DNA of 64,000 nt, taken from contig JADDOH010004017.1 of assembly GCA_016648135.1 (NCBI GenBank), forward strand, positions 1 through 64,000, in the 5' to 3' direction. How positions within the stretch are numbered: position 1 is the stretch's first letter; the number at the start of each line of letters is the position of its first letter. The stretch is from Agrypnia vestita. Taxonomy: Eukaryota > Arthropoda > Insecta > Trichoptera > Phryganeidae. The notes below the pieces were generated by a model. The model saw only the letters and a program-made list of their open reading frames with translations. It ran no database searches and was not told where the DNA came from. This document shows positions 33,879 through 44,912 of the stretch, in pieces. The translations under genes were made by a program, and so were the position numbers.

Positions 33879-35475
33879 GTAGTCCTTAATTGTTTCGATT
33901 AACACGGCGAACATTTGTTGCTCTCCCTTTCGAACTATTAAGTGTATCGCGTTGATTCTCCGTGACAACTCAATCACTGACAGGACGTCTCAAGGGGCGT
34001 TTGCGTCACGCTGGTAAGTGCCGCCATTTTCGATATACGAATTACTTTTTAGTCGAATCGACTAATAAAAAACCACAACATATAAAAAATAAGAAAAGCA
34101 TTCTAGAGTTAAATATTTTTTAAGTACTGCAGTACTAAGAGCGGTCACAGGAGTGGAGCGTGCTGGAGCACTTTCTTCTTGTTCACGCGAAGGAAGAATG
34201 AATTGAATTAAAAGTAAGATGCAACCGAGAGTTTCAGTGTGGTTGCTATTAGTACTATGATTATTAAAAAAAATAACTAATAATACATAATTTTCATTGC
34301 AAATCCCTTTAGGCAGAGGACTTTATAAATAATTCATTTGCTTGGAATTTTATGAAAAAATGTGAAAACGTGAAAACTATGAGCACTAAGCAGCAAAATT
34401 ATCTTGGTTTACATTTGAATGTTTCAATATCGGCATAAAATAATAAAGATGATGCTGGAAATTAGAGCTTGTTTATAATTTGATTATGTTGGATGAACTT
34501 AAAAATAAAACTTACTGGAACTCATCAAGATTTTCATGCCACTTCAACACTTTGTTGTATCAATGTCCTCTTGTGTTTAAATGATAGTTAATATGTAGTA
34601 GATATCCATTCTGAAACCATACTTTTATAATTTTTCCACTTTTTTTAATTCACAACAAATAAAATCGTTTTACAGAATAACACCAGCTTTTGATTTGAGG
34701 CAATTTTAAATAAATAGGTAGGTATATACTAAAATTTCCATGATTTAAAGAATTTTAAAATAGTATCAGAAAGCAGGTACTTGCCCAAACATCTGAGATA
34801 AATTTGCATTTTTAGCGTGCGTGTGTGTATGTGCGACCCCAAATATATAATAATGCATTGTCACTAACATCAAGTCGATGTGCAAAATTTTAGCTCGACA
34901 GGAAGTGTGTTAATTTTCGCTTCCAAGATTTTTCCACAAAAAATCAAGCAAGACAGGCGGTGAAGTAAACGTGTTTTTATTTATTTTGTAAATATAATAT
35001 TATTTTCTACTTTTCAGCCTCCGTCACTATTGTAATCACGTCTTATAATACAATACAATACAAGCCGACAAATGTCACCGGCATGACGCATCGGTATTTT
35101 AAATAAATTGCTTAAATAGCGAAACTGATTTTGTAAAACTAATAAATGATTATTGTAGTGTCATCCGGAATACGTCTTTTTGCCAAATTTCAAAGCGATT
35201 GTTGGTCAGGAAGTGGGTCAAATATTGAAAAATCAAATATTAAAAGATGTGTCTCTATCCGTGACAGACAAACATCTAAAGCTAAATAAAAGCATGTATA
35301 TTTTTTTTATGTTACTTTACACATTTTGATTTGATGATTGATTATTAAATGTGGTATATTATTTAGATGGCTAGTAATATAAAAACCTATCTACAAATTG
35401 TGTTTTCAGAGATAGCAAAACAAGCTTTTTAGATGTCAAATATTTTTTAATAATATTTTTTTAATTTTAATTATT
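33879..35475. other. Intergenic gap
   Basis: AT-rich DNA with no supported gene or repeat boundary. Confidence 0.5.
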
Positions 35476-35732
35476 AAACAACTTTATATTAACCACTTAA
35501 CTAGTAACTCTACGTCTACCGGTTTCGATACCACTATATCTTCATCAGGACGGACGCAAACTAGCCATTACTTATTCTAGCAAACCGAATCCCCGGTTCA
35601 AAATTGATTTATTGGTAGAATAATTAATAGATAAGTAGTTAGTTTGCGTCCGTCCTGATAAAGATACAGTAGTATCGAAACCGGTAGACGTAGAGTTACT
35701 AGTTAAGTGGTTAATATAAAGTTGTTTAATTA
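35476..35732. repeat. Inverted repeat with hammerhead-like cores in both arms
   Basis: Arms of about 85 bp: the left contains TAACTAGTAACTCTACGTCT, then ACCGGTTTCGATACC, and the right carries the complement. Each arm contains a hammerhead-like core: minus strand 35548-35522 (CTGATGA, stem GATA/TATC, GAAACC) and plus strand 35655-35681 (CTGATAA, altered). Inverted terminal arms with hammerheads recall Penelope-like elements or their non-autonomous derivatives. No coding sequence. Confidence 0.55.
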
Positions 35733-36559
35733 ATCAAAATTAAAAATTATGTCCAACCACAAAGTTAACGCTATAAACATCAAAAATATTTTTCTTATAA
35801 ATTTTCTACACTCACTTTTATGTGATTAAATAAACCCACAAATAGAAGGTATATAAGTATATACTTTTATAAAAATATTTTTTATAAATGTATATAAAGT
35901 CATTCTTACCATTTTTTCTCGTCTTTACATTCATAAATATTTATTCATTGTTTATATTTTCAATGAAAGGAATGCTACACTAATACAGATGATAAAAAAA
36001 TTCAATTCCGGAAAATTACCTGCTAATTCATTAAAATGTTCGTGAAAATTTAAAGTACTTAGAATTTAGAATAATACCTAAGCGTACCAGGTATAGTTCC
36101 TAATTCATGTGCAATGCCCACTACGCGTAGCTAGTAGGTAAGTACGTAATAAGAGTGTGCCAAAATATAAGACATGGTGGTCTTGGAAATAGATTTTCAT
36201 TTATGTTATTTGCTTGATATTCCAACAAGCAGGTGAACATTTTACACACCACGAAATGAGTTGTGCAAAAACTATTGTCCCAGGTCATCGGAAACGTTTG
36301 TGTATTGCCTCATTTCTGAGACATCAAGATTGAAGCTGTAGGCGCGTGTGTACCTACTTTCAATCAATTAATCCAATAAAATCTCAAAATTTTTCAATAA
36401 CAGCAAAATTTTTCAGCATTATTTCTCAAAATTTTCTATTGAGAGTCGACATCATTATAAAAAAAATATATTATTTAAAAAAATATTTTGTAATTAGTGG
36501 TGACCGTCAATACACCACTGACTGAATGCACTAGTAACAGAGCTAGTCCGTAATATTTT
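35733..36559. other. Intergenic gap
   Basis: AT-rich DNA; nothing recognised. Confidence 0.5.
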
Positions 36560-37000
36560 TCAACCTGAAATATGAGTCAAAATTGTTCAAGCACCTACAT
36601 ATGTCCAATCAATCAATAGTTACGGAGATATGCGACTTCAAAGTTAGGATTTTTTTCAATATTTCTGACATATCTTCTGAAAAATGTTGTACTTTCGTGA
36701 AAATAACCTATAGGTATCAAATATTGAACATTCATTTGCTTTTAAATAAAATGTTTAAAATTTGCAATAAAATATTTTTAAGTTTCTGCAAGTTTCTAAT
36801 TATTTTATTTGCCAGAATTTTTTACAAAGATTTAACAATTTTATTTGACTTGTATCAAAGCGAATGAATTCTTAATATTCGATGTAAGTAACTTACTTCC
36901 ATGATAGTCTAACGTTTAATAAAAGATAAATCAGAAATATTGAAAAAAACGCAGATTTGATGTCGCTCATCTCCTTATTTGAATAGCTACGAGACACCCT
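36560..37000. repeat. Diverged copy of the TATGGAGATATGCGACAT repeat family
   Basis: Contains AGTTACGGAGATATGCGACT, TTTCAATATTTCTGACATAT and, in inverse order further right, GATGTCGCTCATCTCC. These match the arms of the foldback element at 28581-29178. The ends are too decayed to define. Confidence 0.5.
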
Positions 37001-37183
37001 GTATAAACATTAATTACCCGTGCCCTGAAGAAATTCCTTCCCCGCAAAGCGAACTCACATGTAGACAAGGCAACCGAAGGTCGTAATACCTGTTTAACAC
37101 TCTCCAATCACGCCATAACTCGCCCGGAGGACCAGGGAACCGACTGGAAGGAGTGCATCATTGAAAATGTGAAGATTTACAAT

Positions 37184-37189
37184 TTTATT
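37184..37189 (-). terminator. Polyadenylation signal of gene E
   Basis: AATAAA on the minus strand about 40 nt beyond the stop codon of gene E. Confidence 0.55.
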
Positions 37190-37229
37190 AATTTCACCCT
37201 GGATAAAAGTGTTCGATTACAAAATAAAT

Positions 37230-40200
37230 TTATTTAAATAAATCAAATTCTAGGTAATCACTCATGAAATGTAATTTTCCCATCTTATTTTTATGTAAGC
37301 CGTCGGCACCAACGTCGAGTAAGCTCTCAGAAGAGCGTCCTTTCGATACGGCAGTAATTTTCGTGGAGTCAGCCGCGTCACCGTCCGGGGGCAACAAGTC
37401 GTTCTGAATGTTAACCTCTTGATTTATCTGAAAAATACTCCTAGGCACGTTAGCCGTGTCGGTGACGTTGGGGTTGACGGCCTCCCCGGCCTGCGATCTG
37501 CTGGCCACTCTGATGTCGCTGTCCGTGTTCGACACGGTCCCCCTAATGTTCACGATGACTGTCGGTTTTATCACCATTTGGGACTCTCTGTTGCCGATTT
37601 GGCTGAGCCCAGATAAATGGTTTTTCTGCAGCTGCGGAAAGACAGCCGGGGGTAGGAGTGGACTCTGGGTGGTGGACTCTTCGACCTCCTGCACGTCTCT
37701 GTTCTCCGCCAACGGACGGCTCGACGCAAGTTGAGATTTATTGTGCGGCCGCTGTAATTTATTGGTCGGCTGAGGTCTCTTGGGTTTTTTCGTAGACGGA
37801 GTTTTTTTTAAGTGCTCCGTGGTGTCTTTTCTTACAGAGTCCAGGAAGGTGTCCGTAATTTTCAATTTCGAATCGTTATTCGTCGGTTCGTAGGATATTT
37901 GCAAGGATTTGGGTCTTAACCATTTGTGACCGTCTCCCGGCATTGCGTGTGAAATTTCGCGGTGATGTGTGTCCTCGGCGGTTTCGACACTTGTACGCTG
38001 ACTCTCGCTCAAATTGGATTGCATTTGGTTCAAATAATCAGACATAAAAAATGGTCTGAATTTTAAGTACTCATTTGGAAGGCAATGACATGATGTTACT
38101 AACAATAGAACAGCGAGGATATCCTTCACCTGAAACAAAAGTGTCATCAATTAGCCTAATTATAACTTGCACCGTTTATGTCATATTATTAAATAACTTA
38201 ATTTTTTTTAAATATTGATTGTATTATTTGTATGTATCTACTATTTTATTTGCGTATATAAATTGTATTTGTATATAATAAAAAAAATTTCAATAATTGC
38301 GAGTAATCAAGAAATTAATAATTTTTCAAATAATTTAGAAAAACAAAAGACATTCTTCATTTTGATACTTAGACAGTTATACAACACCCTGACGATGGAA
38401 AGGTTTTTCCGAAACATATTGGTGTAATTAATCAAATAAAATAGTAGATACATACAAATAATACAACCAATATTTTTTTTACTCCCTTTCTATTAACTCG
38501 TAGCGTCTGCTTGTCTGACGAAAAAACTTTGGATCGATTTTAAACCTTTTTCCCGTGATCCAATCGAGCTGAAACTTTGCAGACAGACTCGTGGCGACGA
38601 TCAAGAAGACCTATTTTCGTTAAAAAAATTATAGTATAATTTTGGAGTTTTAGAAATTTTAATGTTTTTTTTCAAATTGGAATCATTACAGAAAAGTTTG
38701 CGGCGGCCTGTTGAAGTCACGGAATATTTCAAATTTGAATTACTCCTTTTGTATAATAAATAGGTACTTCACTACGAATTTCGAACATTTATGACAATTG
38801 TTTCACAGATCAAAGAAATCAAATAATAATTTATTTCTTTTAGATTTCTGCTACATTAATCAAATCTGATTCAGACTTATTTTATCATTATTTTAAATCA
38901 TTTGACGCTGGAAATTCATAAGGTACGATATTGTTGATAATTGAATCTATCTTGACTGACAAATGTTTTTAAAATTTAATCTTCAAAGCATGAAGTGTCT
39001 TATTGTATAAATATTATATAAAATATCTGACATTTTAGAAATATATTAAATTCCTGTAAGTTAAGTGTTATGTTATATGTTTTAATTCGTCTTTAATTGT
39101 TGTTATATTTTACAAAGAAAGGGAGTATAATAAAAACTTGGTTTTTATGGGTTAGTTTTTTAAATGTCAACCTACAATGTTACTGAATCAATTGAAAAAA
39201 TAACTTAATTTTTTATTGAAAGTAACTGAAGTTTGCAGTACTCAGTAGCGTAATGAATAGCTTTGCTTAAAATTATTGTAAATCTTCACCTACGTGCACA
39301 CAAGAAAGGGCCAAAATGGTGATGGACCAGTTCCGGATTGTGCGAACATGATTAGAACTGCAGGTCATCTCTCGGTTGCCTTTTGCGCGAACCGAGTGCG
39401 ATCATATCAACGTCAACATTAAGCCATGTATTCACTAGGGGACAAATTGTCCCTCAACAGCACGCGCGGCATAGAGTCTACGTGACGTTGCAACGTCGTG
39501 CACTGTTCCGCGACCTCGCGCACAACATAGCGCGGCATTTCTACGTGCCGTGGCAACGTTGCCATGCGCACGGTACCCGAGCGTACTCACTGCAACATTC
39601 CGCGGAGCGTCAGTACCACGTGGTATGTTTACAAGTGAATACGCATGCGCTGTATCTGTCAAGATGACAATGCGGGGAAACGAAATCGTTCTCGAACTCA
39701 TCGAGCTATATCGATCGAAGATCGCATAGAATGTCCGTCCTTCTTTCTCTTTGCAGTAAATAATTTCGCATTCTCCTCTTTTTTCTCCTCTTACTTTTCG
39801 ATAAACTCATTAACATAAACAGGTACGCGGCTATCATCATAACCTCATAGGGCGATATATTTTCCGCGACGTCTGGAAAACAATAATTATTTGCAAAACG
39901 GACCTTGTTTTTAATAATATTCAATTTACTACAGTAAAACCTCGTTAATTTGAAATTACGACCCAAAAAAACATTTCGAATTGCGCGGAACCCCGTTTTC
40001 GCCAAATGAGATACCGCAGCTGTCATCCATAACCTCATCGGATGACATTTCCGCGACAAGATATGCGAGTCCCGGTGTGTACACGTCATATGACCGCGTC
40101 ATTGTCCCCGAAACATGAGCGTAGATGTTGATGCGACATGTCGAGCGGAATGTTTCGCGATTTGTCCCCTAGTGAATACATGGCTTTAAAATAATTCTCG

Positions 40201-43200
40201 CCGTTTATATACGTCGATCATACTTTTAATAAAACTAGTCGCATGCACGCATATTTTGAAAAAAAAAACCTTTAATCGTCTGGCACAATGCCACTTTTAA
40301 CTTTCAACTTTACAAATGAAACACGACTTTTGCGTGAACATATATTTTGGAAAAAAAAAATGGAAATTAAAAATATATCTGACAGAATATTACATGACAT
40401 TAAAACCTGAATAATATTTCAAAACATGTGTTTTACGTAAATGTCATGCTTAAACGTACTCACTGCGCGCCCCTCGTAGATAGCTAGTTCCCACGTGTTC
40501 AATTATAATTTAATTCTATATACTAGAATGTAGACATATACCAATTATACCTAGATACTGTATAAATTTGTAAATATATTTTATTTTCGCCATATCGGCG
40601 TCGTATATACAGTGTTATTTGGAAAACATTAATAACCTCGCAAGACTATATTCCTGCCTTGATTATGAGTCGAAAATTTTCAAGCTATCATGACCTAATA
40701 TAAATAGTTATGGAGATATGCGACATCAAAGTTTGCATTTTTTTTCTCAATATTTCTGACTTATTTTTCGCAAACCGTTGGACTATCATTACAGTAACTT
40801 ATACCTATTATGAAAAATTCATTCATTTCAATACAAGTTACTTCAACCATTAAGGCCCCAGACCACTGTGCGCGCGCGGTATGAGGGTTTATTTTTCGTA
40901 ATTATTTTCAAACAAAACGATACACGGAATTTTTACTTATTTATTACTCATAGTATATATATACAGGCGGACCTCGACTTTCGAACATTCGACTTTCGCA
41001 CGTTCGACTTTCGCACAATTCGCTATTTCGCATATTGTCACGCTGTGGGGTAAAGATATCCCCCTCTCGCTCGCTTACAAGCAAGTGGAATCCTGGTATC
41101 ACTTGCATCTTGCTTCCTTCCGTCACTTTGCTTGTGAGCTAGCTAGGATAGAGATTTAGTCTTGCACAGGAAGGAAAGATAATAATTTACCATTTAAAAT
41201 ATTATTAATCTTGGACAATCCTCCAAGACACCCAAAATCTCTAGTGATAGCGATGTTTAAACGATAATTATATGAGGTATATAATGACTCAGGCTATCGA
41301 GGCAACTGACAAGGAAGGTGGACCTACATTAAAAGATTTTTGGATGAACTACAATGTATGAAACGCACTAAACAATATTGGAGACACGTGAGACATATAG
41401 CGTGGGCTGAAATAAATAGTCAACCATGAAAGGTTCATGGAAACAATTTTGTAAATTGTGATGAAACTCCAGAAACTATCACAATTGATATATTCCGCCT
41501 AATGAATGAACTAAACTTAGATGTTACTAATGAGGATGTTAATGAGATGATAAATCTCATTCAGAACCTCTAACAAATTAATATTTAATTGAGCAACAGG
41601 AGTATCAAAATGAAATTTATAATGAAAGTGAGGAAGAAGAATCTGATCAAATAATCAAGACTTTAACAATGAAAAATATGAATGAAGCCTTCACGCATCT
41701 TGACAATTTTTTAAATATTATGGAAGATTGTGATCCCAATGGAGAACGCATATCTCGAGTGTGTAGGCCGATCAATAAAGACATAGCATGTTTTAAAATA
41801 CTATATGAAGAAAAGAGAAAGAAGAGTGGCAAGCAATTAGCTCTTGATAAATTTTTAAGGGAAACACCCGCAAACCCCACTTAAACACGTCTCTTAAACC
41901 ACTTTAACGCCTCTTAAACATCTTATATTTACTTGATAAATAAATATTTTAAAACACATACAATTTTAATTACTTCCCTCTACTTTCGAACATTCAACAT
42001 TCGCACACATTTTCAGGAACCAATTATGTGCGAAAGTTGAGGTCCGCCTGTACATATTGAAGAGTGCATACAAATTTTTGTACTCAAATCTAAAGCATAT
42101 TTTTCGGTGTACGCTGCTTCTAAGAATACACTGATGCCGCTGGGTGGTTGACAACTATTAAGCCATAGGGTACAACCGAAAAATAAAGAAAAATATATTT
42201 AGAAACTAGACATATAGGTTTACAGCATCACTTAGGGGAATTTCGATATCTAAAAAAGTGGCGGACTAGCGAATTTTATTTTCGATTTTTTATAGAAAAT
42301 TTTCGTCATTTATTAAAAAAAAACAGAAGGGGGCCCTTTATAAAAAAATCCCTACGTGGTGCCATAGAGACTAGATTTTCAAACAGTTTGCGACTTGGCG
42401 CATGCAAATCGGATGTATAGTTTTTCTGATATGCTGTCAACCAGGTTGAAAAATGTACTTTTGAGAAAAACGCGTTCAAAGTTTTGCTGAAGGATAATTC
42501 AACATACAAAAAAAAAGTATCTCCGTTATTAAGAAATTATACAAATTTCTTTAAAATATTTGGTGAGAGCATTCTTAACAAATGCATCTTTCAGAAAATG
42601 AAAAGAAAAAAAATGACAAAAAAATATTTTTCAGTGGTCTGGGGCCTTAAGACACTAATTTTTGCATGATCACTAATTTACTTTATGTTATTAGTAGTAT
42701 TATTTTTCACTACAATCTAAAAACAAAAAGTCAAATGAATTATTGTGATAAAACAAAGGAGAAAATAAAAACAAATTTAAAAATTCTCACTGTCGGAATA
42801 TTTCCAAAATTCGTCATAAAAAGTAATTTAGCGAACTATTTACAACAGAGCCAATAACTATAAGTATACGCCAATAATATTCTACTGACTATTCTCAGGA
42901 TTACAAGATTGTTATATTATTAACACACAAAATAGGCGGGACGTACTTATTTATATTTCTATAAGAATTTTCAAGACATCCGACAAGCGTTAGAATAGCG
43001 GTAAAGTCATGATTATTATGCTTTATTGCTATCCTAGACATGGGGGAGGATATTCCATTCCTTTCTTTACCCCTCGTGCCAATAGAGATACCTAAACATG
43101 TAATATTATCAACTCTTGATGCATCTACAAATTCCATTTTTTTTTAATTTTAATCCATTTATTTTAAAACAAATTACACATATAAATAATAAATGTATGT

Positions 43201-44373
43201 AGACAAATTTTATAATATACCTAACTATATTTTTTCTGTACATATTTCTAATCTATTTTTTTTAAATATCATACGTATTCAAAACATTTTAATTTTTTGG
43301 ATATTGCTACCCTTGCTTTTTATATCCCACATATAACTGTGTTCTACAATTTTGCAACTTCAAGTGGTAAATTATAATAAAACATGTATTATTTATTATA
43401 ATGTCGTTGTCATCTCTAAATAATAATTATTTTTAATTAAATCAAACGTGATTTTTTTTACGCGACCAACGTACATAATTGGGATATTTTTTTTAAATAG
43501 AGACGCGAACACGAAATTGCCGTATCAATATTCTTACTATTTTCGAAATAAGCTAAACGCCTGTGTTGTGAAAATAGGATTAACTTGCTGGTGTCCTAGA
43601 ATTGGGTAAGAACTGCCGACCACTGGATCTCTAGGCGAGAGTCATAACCACTATACCAGGAAGCTCCTCAATTGAAAAGTATAGCTTATGGACGCCGAGA
43701 CGCCGACGCCGGACGCGACGGCAGAAAGGAAATCGTTCGTTTCTAGCCACTGCACAGACAGAGAAGATTTAAGACAGGAAGATTAATATGAACTTCGAAA
43801 ATGACTATTAAAAAATGTAACGCATTATCGATATATTTACATAACTAAGTACGTGAATTTAAAAAAAAATATTATTAACTCAGTGACTAAGGCCCGGTTG
43901 TTTCAAGTTCGATCAAAGTAAGCGGTCGATCAGAGCATAGATTTTTACGAAAACGGATCGTCTGATTGGTGGAAAACGTAAAAATCTATGCTTTAAAAGA
44001 ACGCTTACTTTGATCCAACTTATATGTTAACCGTAATATAATTATACACATATTTATAATACAGGATATATCGGAAACATGAAATGAAACTCGATTGAAT
44101 AGAACTGTCATCCGTTGTGAATTTAATTATCTACGCAGAGCAACATAACCAACTGATGCATACCGTTCTTTACCACCAATTCTGCAGGATACGAAGGCAA
44201 AATTACATCCATGTGCCGCAGTCTTAGACCACATTTAAATAAGTTTTTTTTTAATTTTAATGTTCGTGTTATGTCAAATAATATTAAGATTTCCTTTAAA
44301 AAATAGATAAATAATGTGATGTACACGGTGTACTTACGGTTACTGCCAGATTCCTCTGCTTACAGTTAGCCAT
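37230..44373 (-). CDS. Gene E: two-exon secreted protein, family not recognised
   Basis: Exon 1 (44373-44338) encodes MANCKQRNLAVT and leaves in phase 0 at ACC|GTAAGT. Exon 2 (38129-37230) enters in phase 0 after TTTGTTTCAG and ends at TAA. The product is about 311 residues. The join gives a good signal peptide: a basic N-region (KQR), the hydrophobic stretch DILAVLLLVTSCHC, then LPNE. The mature part is polar, rich in S, T, N, P and K, with a KKPKRPQP-type basic patch, acidic stretches and one more ordered segment, VIVNIRGTVS. FMSDYL occurs twice, near the mature N-terminus and at the C-terminus (FMSDYLEFDLFK), framing the protein. I do not recognise the family and assign no function. It lies upstream of the DUF4774 cluster on the same strand and has the same design, a start exon far from the main exon. 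The intron of about 6.2 kb carries several transposons. Confidence 0.75.
38389..38415 (+). ncRNA. Hammerhead-ribozyme-like core in gene E intron
   Basis: CTGACGA, stem II GGAAA-GGT-TTTTCC, then GAAAC. Downstream ACATATTGGTGTA could form a 3-bp stem III (ACA/TGT) followed by A as cleavage residue. Stem I pairing is not convincing. CUGANGA allows C at the variable position. Probably a retroelement-derived relic. Confidence 0.4.
38416..39418. other. Intron DNA of gene E
   Basis: AT-rich; no open frame or repeat edge recognised. Confidence 0.45.
39422..40185 (-). mobile_element. Harbinger-type deletion derivative, copy b
   Basis: A 764-bp copy of the 24345-25107 element in reverse orientation with exact TTA duplication on both sides. 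Retains the Lys/Arg-rich transposase N-terminal stretch and both inverted ends. By eye it differs from the other copies at only a small fraction of positions, implying recent spread. Confidence 0.85.
40600..40849. repeat. TATGGAGATATGCGACAT family, single-arm copy
   Basis: Contains CAGTGTTATTTGGAAAACAT, CCTGCCTTGATTATGAGTCG, AGTTATGGAGATATGCGACA and CGTTGGACTATCATTACAGT in the same order as the left arm of the foldback at 28581. It stops just before the TTAA-flanked element. Confidence 0.7.
40854..42646. mobile_element. TTAA-flanked element (piggyBac-like target site) carrying a nested Tigger
   Basis: Inverted ends GGCCCCAGACCACTG and CAGTGGTCTGGGGCC are each directly flanked by TTAA (40850-40853 and 42647-42650). 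TTAA duplication is the hallmark of piggyBac-type transposition, though the end bases differ from the usual CCY. No transposase of its own remains. Removing the nested Tigger leaves about 0.7 kb. Confidence 0.75.
40964..42050 (+). mobile_element. Tigger-like element with transposase 3' remnant
   Basis: The ends CAGGCGGACCTCGACTTTCG and CGAAAGTTGAGGTCCGCCTG are flanked by TA, the typical Tigger/pogo end. The interior keeps only C-terminal transposase pieces: EGGPTLKDFWMNYNV at about 41315-41360, and a C-terminal frame at 41669-41884 (LDNFLNIMEDCDPNGERISR ... KQLALDKFLRETP) that follows the Tigger C-terminus. The DDE core is deleted and stops are present. Confidence 0.85.
42651..43496. other. 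Intron DNA of gene E with an unrecognised ORF
   Basis: A minus-strand frame of 78 codons (43137-42901, starting MEFVDASRVDNITCLGISIG) stands out from the AT-rich surroundings but has no recognised domain. The rest is AT-rich. Confidence 0.35.
43497..43675 (-). mobile_element. tRNA-derived SINE, copy 3
   Basis: Reverse copy: AGAGACGCGAACACG at its tail end, then CTTACTATTTTCGAAATAAG and CTAAACGCCTGTGTTGTGAA (body), GGTGTCCTAG, and a degraded head ACCACTATACCAGGAAGCTC that is the complement of a CTGGTATAGTGGTTATGACT A-box region. Confidence 0.7.
43891..44022. mobile_element. Tourist-like MITE, truncated copy
   Basis: Starts GGCCCGGTTGTTTCAAGTTC after TAA and carries the shared CATAGATTTTTACGAAAACG and TAAAAATCTATGC arms. 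The right end is lost after TTTGATCCAACTT. Same family as the copies at 14.7 and 62.7 kb. Confidence 0.75.
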
Positions 44374-44480
44374 CTCAAGAACTACTAAACTCTGTCCGAC
44401 TACGGGTTGAACCAGGTCCTCGTACTTCCTCTTCACCCCACATAGAAACTAGAAAATCCGCTTAAGGAAGATATTGTAAG
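44374..44480 (-). promoter_or_regulatory. 5' UTR / probable promoter region of gene E
   Basis: A GC-richer segment just upstream of the gene E start codon, reading TTTAGTAGTTCTTGAG directly before the ATG. No clear TATA box. The start site cannot be placed from sequence alone. Confidence 0.35.
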
Positions 44481-44912
44481 AAGGCATGCAGGCATTAAAG
44501 CGTGCGGGCACTTGAAGGGACGAATTATTAAACGTTACTCAAGCCTAGTTCGGTGCTCATTAAATAAAAGGATTTTTACAAGAAATACAAAAAAATGTTA
44601 TGGATATAATTAATAATATTAATAAAAGGGTTATCTTGGTTGTCCAACAGCGACGCACGGCGCTGATAAAATTTTGTATGAAGGATTTAAATAATAATTA
44701 AAATAATATGTTTTTAAATAATATGATAAAAATATGTTTTTTTTTATTTTAAAAAATTAAGATGCTACGGAATACTGAAGCATCAGTAGGTATTCTTACC
44801 ATTTTCAAACTAAGTGTCTCAAGCTTTTTTTTTTTTTTTTAAATTTAATGGCTTGTCACCCAGTAAAAGGATGTTATTGCCAAAAACTAGTCAATAGTCG
44901 ATGACATAAACA

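Noticed and set aside
44123..44326. 67-codon minus-strand frame in gene E intron 1
   Set aside because: No domain, no splice-compatible join to the start exon, and the hydrophobic stretch is explained by AT-rich composition.
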